Source: Liriodendron chinense
Lineage: Eukaryota; Streptophyta; Magnoliopsida; Magnoliales; Magnoliaceae
Direction: 5' to 3'
Length of the DNA: 64,000 bases
Assembly (NCBI GenBank): GCA_003013855.2
Contig: PVNU02000868.1
Coordinates: 1,860,001 to 1,924,000, forward strand
Below are positions 10,691 through 22,600 of this stretch, one piece after another. Position numbers and translations under genes: made by a program. Each line of letters opens with the position of its first letter. Positions within the stretch are counted from its first letter, which is position 1. The notes beneath the pieces were generated by a model that saw only the letters and a program-made list of their open reading frames with translations, made no database searches and was not told where the DNA came from.

Positions 10691-11019
10691 GACATGTATA
10701 ATTTCCAATTTACGACGAACTATATTCGTCGTTAAATCCAAGGAAGGTCCGTCGCTGAATCCCAACGTCCCGTCTCCGGACGCAGAATTTTACGACGCAG
10801 GAAATCCCCTTGAGTACATTACTTTACGACGGAATAGATCCGTCGTAATATTAACGACTGATTATATCGGTCGATAGTTCACAATTAACGACGGATATAG
10901 TGCGTCGTTAATATTAACGACGAATATAGTCCGTCGTTAAACTAAGCCTTTTAAGACGGACCAAATCCGTCGTTAAACCAATCATTTTTGTGTCGTTTTT
11001 TCACTGTTTTGGCGTAGTG
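10691..11019. mobile_element. CACTA (En/Spm) element terminus with subterminal repeats
   Basis: It ends in GTTTTGGCGTAGTG (11006-11019), whose complement CACTACGCCAAAAC is a CACTA-type terminal inverted repeat. Inside lies a cluster of variants of TTAACGACGGATATAGTCCGTCGTTAA (quoted in pieces: AACGACGGAT, TCCGTCGTTAA) in both orientations, the usual transposase-binding subterminal arrangement of this superfamily. No transposase and no opposite terminus are visible, so this is an end fragment or a deletion derivative. Confidence 0.8.
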
Positions 11020-12259
11020 TAATATGTAAGTTAAAAACCTTAAAATGAGTTTAAGCAATAATATATACTTAAAAAACCCTAAGAATGAATCAAATTAAGA
11101 GATTCCTAACTGAAAAAGGAAAGAAAAATGAGAAAACGCACTGTCTGCACCGTCCGTCAATTGGACTCGATCGGTCGACCATGAGAGCTTCAACCAGTCG
11201 ATAGGTTGAAATGACAAGAAATCAGAGAGTTTATCCTCCTTTCTATGATATTTGGGAATATTCCAATCAGTTGACCAGCAGTGTTAATTGATCGAAAACG
11301 ACAAATTCTATTTAGAGACAAAACTGCATTTTTTTGGATTTTCTGGCGTGCAATCGATCATTTGACCCTATTGTTTGAGTGGTCCAACTAGGTCGTCGAT
11401 TCTTGATTCTTCGTGGACTTGGGCTCCTTCCTTCGATCCATCATCACCATGAACAAATCCACGACCCATTCCACATCAACTAACCCCTACCCTTCTGCAA
11501 ATAGCCTAATCATTGTTACCACCAGTGGTTTAGAAGGTGGTTGGATCCTTGAATCCAGTCTTAATCAGCCTATCCCAGCATGAGAGGCACTGGTGTTCAA
11601 TTAGACATTAAGTTGAGTACGACTTTGGCACGCCCAGACTTCCTAATCGCACACGAAAACCAAATATAGGCCCTTGTTCACACATGATTGAATTGCACAA
11701 ATGTATTTTTTTTTAAGCCAGGTAAGACCCAGTGGCTACTAATGATTTCTCAATAGAATAAGATGTCTCCTAAATAAAAAAAAATTACTAGTTCTGTTAC
11801 TGGCGCTACAGAAAAACCACTAGACGTAGGCCATTAGTTTAAGCTCGTCATCGACATGGATGCAAGATCGTCTTCCCAGCCCTTCTATGGTGATCTTGTT
11901 GCACATTTTACCTGAATGGAAGAACTTATGAAGCAACTTGTCGTAGGGTCTAAACCACAATAAGAGATCTTCGAGAGATTGGTCAAGGGTTTCTTTTAGA
12001 GACTATCAACTAATAGTGTTACCATGTTTGCCCCCAATCATCTAGGTGAGCAGGAGGTAGAACGACCAGCCAAGCTCTCTATAAGAGTAAGCCAAGTCGA
12101 ACCCCAAAGGCCAACCTTCACCCTGCTAATGGCGGCAACAAGTAACAACTAAGACTGTTGATTGTATAGCCAACCGAGATATCTCGACCAACAAAACTAT
12201 CATGCATCTGAAGTAACTATCATGCATCTGAAGGTCAAACCTCGATCAACGTTGATAAC

Positions 12260-12294
<35 letters not shown>

Positions 12295-12820
12295 CGCTGC
12301 TATCTAACCGACACCATACTTTTATGGTTCTATGTCCGACTATCATGGGGCAACCTTCAGTTGGCTTGATCGTCTAAAATGGATCTTAAAGGATTAAATT
12401 GGGGGTGGGGGCAACTCACGGCTGGTCCGCTTGCTTACTAAGGATATCATAGGATTGAGATGCTCAAGGGGCAACCTCTAGCTGCTCCTCCTATCTATAA
12501 TGGCTACTATAGTGCAAGGGCCCCTGGGGGACAACCTCTAGCCAGCCCTACCTCGATAGCCGCTAATCACATGACTATCCTGTGCAACTGCAAAGGCAAC
12601 CCAACCGAGAGGAACTAGCAGGCCAATAACATCCACTAGGCCGAGATAATATTATCGGACTCATCCAGGAGTACAGGGGAGTACAGGGTCCAAACGACTG
12701 ACCGACGAATTGCTTGACTAATCTATAGAAAACCCTACCCCAAATAGATCAACCAATATTATGGGCTCTCTAAAGGTTTTAGGTTTCATGAGTTTACTCT
12801 TTTTTAAGGAGACGGGGAAA
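11020..12820 (+). mobile_element. 5' part of a decayed Ty3/gypsy-like element
   Basis: There is no open coding frame. The stretch around 11160-11420 contains several GACCGGTCGA-like or CAATCGATC-like palindromic motifs, also seen in the LTRs of the gypsy element at 42.7-48.6 kb. A possible degraded gag start lies near 11850 (atggatgcaagatcgtc). I treat it as the upstream portion of the gag-bearing remnant that follows; no LTR border or primer-binding site could be fixed. Confidence 0.35.
12262..12294 (+). repeat. Homopolymer: 33 consecutive G
   Basis: An uninterrupted run of 33 guanines. It may be real, but runs of this length are prone to sequencing and assembly error. Confidence 0.95.
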
Positions 12821-12839
12821 CCTCCACGGTCGAGCCTAT

Positions 12840-13640
12840 TGGCTGCTTCAATATACAATGTGGTAAGACACCTCATGACGATTTCTTGAAACTCAGGTTG
12901 TTCGGGAACTCCTTAATACGCCGCCTTCACATGATATATTAAACCTCCCAACCAAGTTGATCCAAATATGGAATGAGATGGAAGAGAAGTTCCACATGCA
13001 TTTCCATCGAATAGAGCCCGAGGTATCCATATGGCCAACTTGTTTAGGTCGCAACAATTTCTTGAAGAGATAGCCGAGCAATTCATTTGAATTGTCGACC
13101 AGGGCTACCGGTACGGATGAATTCTTCGAGATGAGAAGAAGTGAATGAGTACCTCCCACATCACTTTTTTTCGTGACTTGACCTACGAGTTGGCCATAGT
13201 GAAAATTGTTCCCACACGGCTAGCCAACGACCATGATGCCTCTTACAAGATGGTAGTGGTCGAGATAGTTAGAACGGGACCATGTGAGTGCTCGGCCCTA
13301 AAGAAGGTCGAGTACAAGGCTTTAGCAGGGTTCAATCCAAGAAAGAGTGCCTTTGAACCCCAGGGCATTATACGTTTGACATTTCCAAGCTTGAGGAAAT
13401 ATTCGATATACTTTTGGAAAGCAAATTCATCAGACTTCCCCAACACCAGAAGATTTCATTGGCTGAGGAACTCAAAAAGAGTATATACTATAAGTGGCAT
13501 GGTACAAGGTTGCATTTTACTAAAAATTGTATCGTGTTCAGGAATATTTTACAGGAGAATATTAATAAAGGCCTCCTTAAATTCCCAGGAATAGAGGCCA
13601 TGGGTTCAACCAGGATCCTTTTCCAAAGATTTCCCTAGTC
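12840..13640 (+). pseudogene. Ty3/gypsy gag remnant
   Basis: After a first gag-like piece with MEEKFHMHFHRIEPEVS and, in a shifted frame, FLEEIAEQFI (12980-13090), a second piece at about 13390-13615 reads SKFIRLPQHQKISLAEELKK, then YKWHGT and CIVFRNILQENINKGLLKFP. The YCKWHxxxxHxTxxCxxFRxxIQxxIxxGxLKFP pattern is characteristic of the gag C-terminal region of plant Ty3/gypsy elements. Frameshifts and stops separate the pieces. Protease, RT and integrase are not recognisable downstream. Confidence 0.7.
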
Positions 13641-15735
13641 AATTACGTCATTGTTGATGTAAAGAATATCAGTCAATTGACTGAGCCGTCAAAATCGGTG
13701 ACCCCATATACAAATACGAAGCGAAGGGGATGTCTCAGTCTAACTCTCGAGATAATTATGAAGTAATGGAACATCCATGACTGAATCCCAACCCGAAATC
13801 ACCTGTCAAACCAGGAGAAGGCACTTTAAAAAGAAATCAAAGATCATCCACTCATATGTGATCGTTGCGCGTGCCATATCAATGATATAAGACAGCCGGT
13901 TCCAAAAGGTTGACTCGATAAATCTCCTCGGCTTCCCGATCAAATGACAACTAGATAGTTGTCCGCTCGACAACAGTTGCATCATTAACGGTACCAACCA
14001 TGCTCAACTTATGAATGAGGATAGACAAGTCATCACGCAGAAAAAGAGCAGTAGTTACCTGGAAGGTCAAGCCCCAAATGATCTTAGTCTGGGTCCAAAA
14101 AATCCACGATCATAGGATTCATGCATCACCATGCATTACCCCGCGAAGGCATATTGACAAAAAGTCAGACTACCATTAACTTCTGTAGCTCCCGGCTAGA
14201 CCAAGAATGGTCCGATTGACTCAGGCATTCACTGATCGATGAACTATTGCAATCCATTGTAAGCTCCCTCGAACTCCTCAGGGGCTAATGAGGACTCAGA
14301 GGTGACAATTGCAAAGACGAATCATAACAAAAGCCTTTGTCATTGCCACCGAGGTATGCGAAAGACTTCACGACCAGTCAAAGAAAGGCTCGGGCCATGT
14401 CCCAATCCAATATCCCTTCCCGAGGATACGGTTGCAAGTGAGGACTTTGCAAACAATTGCTCAAATTCTGCGAAGCATTCAGCGACCGCGCAAGCATTCC
14501 AAGGATCGTTGCAAGAGGAGGACTTCATGCAAGAGGTAGACCTGAAAGCGGTAAAGAGCTTAAGGGAATTTCTGAACAAATAGCGACGGTAGCCTTTGGG
14601 ACCCTACCACCCATCTCTTTCAACCGCAATATGGTATTCCTCTTATGATGAAATTCCAAGCTCGGCCAGATTAGTCAAATCACATGGTCGGAGGCATTGA
14701 AGAGGAAGGCGAGGCCTCAACACTATTTGACGTCAAAGCTTATGGGATCACCCTTGGTGACACAAGTGAGGATCCTAACGTCAAACATCCTCTTACACTC
14801 TCTGACATGCTTCTCCAAATACGAAGGTACTTGGGGACATTGTTTACACCCATTTGTGACATTCTTACATGATCTAATAAGAGGCCCCCACGTGTCGTCA
14901 CTTTGGATTCAATACTGGCAGAATCGTACTTGAACTCGAAGATATCTTTTGTCGCTCTTCCTTCGGGAATATGCCTCCTATCATTAATGTAGTGGCACAA
15001 AAATCTTACGCATGCCTTTTAAGGAATGAAGTGTCGAATGACATATAAACCTAATACATATGGCACGGGACCGAGGCATCATATACGACACGCTTGTAAA
15101 AGATCCACTGAGGCAAAAGATCTAATACTTGGCAAGACTATCTTTCACACAATCCTGCCAAAATGGGATATTTTCTTAGAGATGTTCAGAGCTCTCATAA
15201 CGATTAAGAAGATTTTGAAGATCCTAAGATCGGACCAATAGCTAAGCGGATTGAAAGCAATGGATTGAGGCCCAATCAAGATTTGGTGGATCTAATTCCA
15301 CCATTTCAGCGAATGTTCAAGGACACAATAAGGGAAGGGTGGAAATGACTCTAATCGAGCCAGATTCAAATGCAACAGTGTCTTGAAGATCTCCAATATG
15401 GGAGCATCTATGTAGAAGTGGAGATCTGAACAATGGTTTCAAATTTACGAAAATCTCCAATGTGAAGACTACGTAAATCCAGTAGATACAAATGATTCTA
15501 AACCAACAAGGAAACCCAATGATGGTTTTGCTACCTTTAGAAGCTATAAAAGGAGAACACGATGAATAGCTCCAAGCCCCATGCCAAACACAATTTATAT
15601 ATACTCTTTACCTTTACCTTTACACTCATTTTAATGTTGGCTGCAATCACTATTGGAAGAAAAATCCTTATGTAAGGCAAAAAGAATTCATAGGAAGGAC
15701 TAGCCCCCAGCTGCCCGTTCGTCGTGCCTACAAAG
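13641..15735 (+). mobile_element. 3' remainder of the gypsy-like remnant, with possible LTR
   Basis: Non-coding or badly decayed. A TATA-like CTATAAAAGGAG at about 15543-15554 followed by pyrimidine-rich sequence is compatible with an LTR promoter. I could not find a second LTR copy to confirm it. The small open frames at 14300-14650 and 14680-15000 show no family features. Confidence 0.35.
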
Positions 15736-15965
15736 ATATCCATGACAAATCCACTCTATCCATCTATTTTGAAAGACCATCTAAAAAATCAGGCAGATCC
15801 GGCCAACAAAACTTCTGTCACCCCCAGCGTTCAATCCCCACTGTTTTTTTTTTTTTTTTTTTTTTTTTTTGAATCCTGTCGACCTATGTGGCCTTTCAAA
15901 GTGGATGGACGGAGTGGATTTGTCACAGACATCTCTGTGGGGCCCACATAGACCTATGCCTGGGG
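15735..15965. mobile_element. Internally deleted foldback MITE with poly-T tract
   Basis: A left arm (CAAATCCACTCTATCCATCT) and a right arm (AGTGGATGGACGGAGTGGAT, then TCTGTGGGGCCCACA) flank a shortened centre. A run of 27 T at 15844-15870 replaces part of the right inner arm. Confidence 0.6.
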
Positions 15966-16094
15966 TCGCCTCCATTTTAATACCCTTAAACGTATTACAT
16001 CTTCAAACACTATTCTCTCGTTGGACTTTAGCCGTTGGATTGGGGTACATGTGAATTAGCCAAAAACCGTTTATACGATGAGCCTTGCAATGGA

Positions 16095-16260
16095 TTGTGG
16101 ATAGATAAATTAAAATATTTCAACCGTTTGATTCGTTTATGCGATGGCCTCTTAGTGGTCAGGGGATAAATTAAAATATTTCAATCTACAGATCATTCGA
16201 GATGGTCCATGGTTAAGGGAAAAGAATCAAATGATCAAACGGTTGAAGTATTTTAATCTA
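16095..16260. repeat. Imperfect inverted repeat
   Basis: AATATTTCAACCGTTTGAT (about 16113-16132) is mirrored as ATCAAACGGTTGAAGTATTT (about 16232-16252), a foldback of roughly 150 bp. It may be a small MITE, but no TSD or terminal signature was found. Confidence 0.5.
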
Positions 16261-16329
16261 ATAACGCTTTTTTGTTTTGTTTATGGCCCGTCCAAGGTGA
16301 TCAGGTGCATCATATAAATGGTTATTGGA

Positions 16330-16825
16330 AGAAGAAGATGACTTCAATTGCAACGACCATATATAGCCGAGATATATGTCATATACATCCACCCGCAGGC
16401 CAAGTACCGGAACTTATGGTATAATACTATCATTTTAGTCAGAATGCCACTTTCCGAGGACATTACAATTGGAAGGTAGGCTCACCCGACACAAAATATG
16501 AGCTCGGATTAGGCATCAGTCCAAGTAGGTCACTCACGAGCAGACAAACGAGTATGTGGTGCATTTGCATTGGCCGATGCAGGCTCTGCACCTTAGCATT
16601 CATGAGATGTGACGGTTTGACAATTCTACGGAAGACCCAAGGTGCAGGGCTGTTGCATCGGCCAGTGGCAACGCGCCAGGTACGCATCCATACCCTCGTG
16701 CAACCTAGTGGGGATAGTACCTAATCTGAGCTCACAAAATATCAGGCCAGTCGGCGCAACAGGCAGGCCACGGCTAGTGATCATGGTGTGGCCCATCTAG
16801 TGAGGGTATGATCATGATTTTTTAG
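16330..16825. other. No recognisable gene
   Basis: An open frame on minus (16463-16687) has no recognisable domain. The 22 bases around ctagtgatcatggtgtggcc (about 16772) recur just inside the MITE at about 16848. Confidence 0.4.
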
Positions 16826-17358
16826 GGACGCAGATTAGCTACTGAACTAGTGATCATGGTGTGGCCCAGAAGTGACGTCACCATGTTCTGTGGGCCCCAT
16901 GTAATGTATGTATTGCATCCACACTGTCCATCTATTTTTAGAGATCATTTTAGTACATGAGCAAAAGAATGAGGTAGATCCAAAGCCCAAGTGAACCCTA
17001 CCATAGAAAACAGTGGGGATTGAACGCCTATCATTAAAAACTTCTTTGGGCCACAGAAGTATTTGATCAAGCTGATATTTGTGTTTTCTCTTATTCATAG
17101 GTTGGATCTCAAATAAACATCATGTTCGGCCTTAGGAAGGTTTAAACGGTGGTCATTATTGTCTCCACTGTTTTCCATGGTGGGTCCACTTGAGCTTTGG
17201 ATCTGCCTCGTTCTTTGGCTCATGCCCTAAAATGATCTCTCCAACTATATGGACGGTGTGGATAGAACACCTACATCATGGTGGGGCCCAAAGAATGTGG
17301 CGACGTCACTTAACTAGCGAGCCTCCCTACTGTCGGGTTAAGTAGCTAATCAGCGTCC
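16826..17358. mobile_element. Mutator-type foldback MITE with perfect 9-bp TSD (copy H)
   Basis: The termini are GGACGCGGATTAGCTACT (left) and the complement of GGACGCTGATTAGCTACT (right), one mismatch apart. They are flanked by identical 9-mers ATTTTTTAG at 16817-16825 and 17359-17367. This 9-bp duplication places the family with Mutator-like elements. The interior carries GTGACGTCAC, the GGGCCCC core and the full inner palindrome. No coding capacity; 533 bp. Confidence 0.92.
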
Positions 17359-17471
17359 ATTTTTTAGTTGAGTACTGATTTTAGGGTGGGCCCTGTCGTC
17401 CTCATGGTACTGATTTCCTACACCAGTGGCAGGTTGGCGGGAAAGATGGTACAGTACCGCAAGTTGTTGGG

Positions 17472-17968
17472 GGAGGCGGATTTCAGGCGAAAGGAAGTTC
17501 CTGGGAACCTAGGTGGGCCATCGTGATTTTTGTGAGAAATCTATCATGTCCATCCGTTTTGAGAGCTCATTTTAGGAAATGCCAACAAAAATGAGCCGTA
17601 TCCAAGACTCAAGTGGGCCGCGCTAAAGGAAAAGGTGGGTAGGGAAATTCCTACCGTTGAAACCTTTATAGGTCCACAGTGATGTTTATATGCCATCCAT
17701 GCCGTTCATAACATCATTCCTACTGGGATTAACTGAAAACAAAAATATTAGCCTGATTCAAAACTTCTTTGGCCCCACGAATATTTCAACTGTGGACGTT
17801 TAATCCTCATGGTTTCGGCCCACTTGAGTCTTGGATCAGCTCATTTTAGATCTAACGTCCTAGAATGATATCAAAAAACGGATGGACGGGGTAGATTTCT
17901 CACCAACATCACGGTGGCCCCACCTAGGTTCGCAGCGCAGGAACTTCCTGCGAAAGAAATCCGCGACC
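17472..17968. mobile_element. Mutator-type foldback MITE (copy I)
   Basis: The left end GGAGGCGGATTTCAGGCGAA and the complement of the right end, GGTCGCGGATTTCTTTCGCA, are inverted, each with an AGGAAGTTCCT hairpin and then GAACCTAGGTGGG. The flanks GTTGTTGGG (17463-17471) and GTTGCTGGG (17969-17977) match at 8 of 9, giving a 9-bp TSD. It lies in what was probably the first intron of the gene whose exon 1 is split at 18208-24857. Confidence 0.88.
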
Positions 17969-18217
17969 GTTGCTGGGTGCTGATACTCACCTCTCCACAC
18001 GTGCAGATGTGATGCACGAGATCCAGTGGTCCAAAAACCGGAACAGCTTTGGTCCCACGTACTCACTTGTATGAGGAAATCTACGATTGAAAAGTTGGAC
18101 CCTTCGTAATTATTGGGCCCACCAAATTACTGCCAGGATCTGCGATTCACAATCCCAGACTGGCACGTGCTGCAGTACTTGGTCATGGTTCTGGACACGA
18201 GGCTTACCCCATCTGGG

Positions 18218-19144
18218 TGTTTGATTTAATTGCTGAAAACAGTAGATTAAAAATCGAGAACAGAATTTAAATAATAAATTAAAGAGAAAAGAACTTATGT
18301 GTTTGAGTCGAGGCGTGACTGAGTCACTCAGCTTGAAACCAAATCTGCCCTCCTTGGGCCGCGTCCTAAATGCAACAGGATTTCTTGGACAGTTGGCCTC
18401 CAGGATACAACGACTATTGTCCCGGTCCCAACGGTGCACTCGCTGTACACGGGCTCGAACCAGCGTGTAGAACTTAAACCTGAAATGATTGACTCACTTG
18501 CAAACTCAATTAACAAATAGCAAGTGCACCAGAGAGTATTTTGAAGAACCAGAAGGAAAACGAATATTTCAGAGTATTAAAACGGATGAGAGGATAGGTC
18601 TATATATAGACCGAGATAAGGTGCCTAAGCACTGCTTCAAATGGATTAGGTCCGTTGGATTTAAACCCAACAGGAGTGACCACCCGAACAGATGCATCTC
18701 TCTGGTTTGAAAATTCGCGCAAAAAGACAGGTGCGAGTATACTCACGGAAAATCGTTTAGCGCGAGTGTACTCTCAATCCCACATAGACCCAGACCCGGC
18801 CCGGCACCGGCACCGGCGTTGGCTCGGCTCGGCTCGGCTCGGCTCGGCTCGGCCGGCGGGCGGGCGGGCGGGCGCGCGTGTGTGGTCAATGGCATAGATT
18901 TGAGCTAATGGCATAGCCCCCCCATCGGACCAAATTCACATGCCCCCTGAGAAGGGTCTCAAGGGGCTCAAGCCCAATACCAAAACTCCGTCTTATAATT
19001 TTAATATTTCTTTTGTTCATTTCCGATGTGGGACTAAAGAGTAGCACTAAAAGACAAAACTTTTTCAAAAATAGAAATATAGAGGGAAATCCAAATTTGA
19101 AACACATTTTTTTTATATTTTAAAATTCATTTAAAAATACAACA
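18218..19144 (-). repeat. 3' LTR of copia 1
   Basis: Direct copy of 23755-24704, with small indels. It contains a GC-rich microsatellite (GGCTC and GGCG units, about 18822-18880) that differs in unit composition from the other LTR. The peptides that can be read through this microsatellite are artefacts. Confidence 0.93.
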
Positions 19145-19160
19145 ATCCCCCACATGTTTC
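19145..19160 (-). promoter_or_regulatory. Polypurine tract of copia 1
   Basis: Minus strand ACATGTGGGGGAT ends directly at the 3' LTR (plus: atcccccacatgt at 19145-19157). It is the expected plus-strand primer of the retrotransposon. Confidence 0.8.
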
Positions 19161-19694
19161 AAATTCAAAACACTTCGGTATCAGTTAGAAAAGTTGTGTA
19201 ATAGTGTCGATGTCTATCCGACTTTAATCGACATTTAGAGTAAGCAAGACAGGTTTACAGGAATCAAGTGACTATCGGTCTTTAACCTGACCCTTTAAGC
19301 GTAAACGGCCATACATGCCACTCACACAACTTTTCGACTACAGCTGGTTCTGCGGTTTAGTGCCATTTTGGCCATGCACCTTTACCTGGATTTTCATGAG
19401 TGCTCTAGAGAAACGGCCTATATATTCTCATAGGAAGCGGCCCCACTTCCACACTCATATAGGTGAATTCCATTCCAATGTACACAGCAACTGGATACAC
19501 ACCACTAGTGGTCATGGATTCATTAAGAGTTCAAAAACTCATCCTCTCACACGTTGCTGTTTGCACTGCCTACACCATAGGAAGGGGCAAGTTCTCTGCA
19601 GTGCTTCCCAGTCTCCTAGTGTCTTGTTGTTTACCCATTGAATATATCGCATGGGATCTCCACTTGTATAGGTTGGGTTGCCGACACTGGTAGC

Positions 19695-22600
19695 TCATTC
19701 GGTTAGGCTCAGCCCCATTCCCTTCAATGTTTCCATGACTAATCCTTTAGATAGTCCTTTGGTCAGAGGATCTGCCAGATTCTTTTCTAATCTTACGAAG
19801 TCAATAGTTATGACTCCATCATTCAACAAGTGTCTCACAATATTATGTCGCAGTCTAATATGTCTACTTTTGCCATTATATATCTTACTCTTTGCCCTGG
19901 CAATAGCTGCTTGACAATCACAATGTATAGAAATAGCGGACACAGATTTTGGCCACAACGGTATATCTGTTAACAAATTTCTAAGTCATTCAGCTTCTGA
20001 ACCTACTTTTTCTAAAGCGACAAACTCGGACTCCATAGTAGACCGAGCAATACAAGTCTGTTTAGTAGACTTTCAGGATATTGCACCTCCACCAAAAGTA
20101 AAAACATATCCACTTGTGGATTTTGTTTCATCTGAATCAGTGATCCAATTGGCATCACTGTATCCTTCTAATACATGAAGATAACCTGTATAACAAATGC
20201 CATATGCAATAGTACCTTTTAGATATTTCAGTACTCTATTCAATGCATTCCAATGATCATATCCAGGATTATGTGTATATCTACTTAGCCTACCTACTGC
20301 ATATGCAATATCAGGTCTAGTACAGTTCATCAGATATACTAAGCTACCGATTAATTGAGAATACTCAAGTTGAAATACACTACTTCTTGTATTCTTTTTT
20401 AGGTGCACAGTATGATCATATGGTGTACTAACAGATAAACAGTCAAAGTGATTAAACCTTTTTAATATTTTCTCAACATAATGAGATTGAGACAAAATAA
20501 TATTATCATCTTTTCTGATTACCTGAATACCTAATTTCATACTTGCTTCTCCTAGGTCTTTCATATCAAAGTTAGAAGACAGGAGATGTTTAGTTGAATT
20601 AACTAGATCAACATTAGTTCCAAATACAAGCATATCATCAAAATATAAACATATTATCACACCATCATTATCAGTGAATTTGCTATATACGCATCTATCC
20701 GCATCATTAACAAGATATCCATTTGACTTTAAGACGTTGTCAAATTTTTCATTCCATTATTTAGGAGCTTGTTTCAAGCCATATAAAGATTTAATTAGTC
20801 TACAAACTTTGTGTTCTTTTCCAGGAGTTATATAACCCTCAGGTTGTTCCATGTAGATTTTCTCTTCTAATTCTCCATTTAGACAAGCTGTTTTAACATC
20901 CATTTGATGTATTACTAGCTTGTATATAGATGCGATTGCTACTAATACCCTAATCGTTGTAATTCTAGTTACAGGTGAATAGGTATCAAAGTAATCGTAT
21001 CCTTCTTTTTGTTTAAAGCCTTTTCCGACTAATCTAGCCTTAAACTTATCTATAGATCCGTCTGGTTTAAGCTTCTTCTTAAACACCCACTTACACTCTA
21101 TAGGTTTGTTTTCAGGAGGAAGATCTACAAGTTCCCAAGTGTTATTAGATATAATCAACTCTAATTCATCTTTTATAGCATCTCTCCAGAATGATGCATC
21201 AAGAGAGTTAACGGCTTCTGAATAAGTCTTAGGGTCATCTTCTAGTAAGAAGGTAAATAACCCATCTCCTAGGTTAGTTTCCTTACGAGCTCGCGTACTC
21301 CTTCTAGGTTCTAGTTCTACTTCACAACTAATATCCATACTTTTACTTGTTGAAGTAAGATTTGATCCAATAATGTCTTTTATTTCTACTGATCTAGACT
21401 TCATAGGAAAGACATTTTCTAGAAATTCCGCATCTCTAGCTTCTATAATAGTGTTTGGATCTAGAATGTTATCTTTAGATTTCAAGACTAGAAACCTATA
21501 TGCTGCACTATTTTCTGCATATCCTATAAACACACAATCAGATGTTTTAGGACCTAGTTTTCTTTTCTTGGTTTCAGGTAACCCTACTTTAGCTAGACAC
21601 CCCCACACTTTAAGGTGTTTGTAACTAGGGGTATGATTTTTCCACAATTCATATGGTGTCTTACCAGTCTTTTTATGTGGTATTCTATTCTGAATATAAC
21701 AAGCAAATAATATGGTTTCTCCCCACATATTTAGGGGCAAACCAGAACTATTTAATATAGTGTTCATCATATCTTTCAATGTTCTATTTTTGCATTCAGC
21801 TATTCCATTTTGTTCTGGTGTGTACGAAGCAGTAGTTTCATGTATTATTCCACTCTTTTCACAAAGTTCTCGGAACTGTGAAGATTCATACTCACCTCCT
21901 CTATCTGACCTAAGTCTTCTAATAGTCCTACTAAGTTGATTTTCAACTTCTGTCTTATACTTAATGAATGATTCTAATGCTTCATCTTTGTTCCTTAGAA
22001 GATATACACTAGTGTATCTAGAATAATCATCTATGAAAGTCACATAATATCTTTTGCCTCTTCTAGACATGTGATTCCTAAAATCACCTAAGTCACTATG
22101 TATTAATTCTAATAATTCAGAACTTCTGCTAACAAGTTTAAAAGATTTCTTAGCGAACTTGGATTCTATATAAGTTTCACATTTTCCAATGTTATCGATT
22201 ATAATATCAGGTAGAAATCCTATTCGTTTCATTCTTTTCAAGGATTTTACGTTCACGTGGCCTAATCTACTATGCCATAATAAAAGAGATTCAACAATAT
22301 AAGCAAAACTGGATGATATCTTATTATTATCATATGAAATGTTTACAACAAACAGACCATCATTGCAGTAGCCCTTTCCAAGAAAAGTTCCATTTTTTGT
22401 CATTACAAGCTTATCAGAATCTATTACTAGTTTAACCTCAGCCTTGTTGAGCAGCGAACTAGAGATCAGATTGCGACGAATATCAGGCACATGTAGCACA
22501 TTCTTTAACAACAAAGTCTTTCCTAATGTGAGCTTCAGAAGAATATTTCCTTTTCCAACAACTGGAGAAGATCGAGCATTTCCCATGAACACTTGTTCTT

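Noticed and set aside
21373..21939. Plus-strand frames opposite the copia pol
   Set aside because: They are antisense shadows of a clearly identified integrase/RT reading frame.
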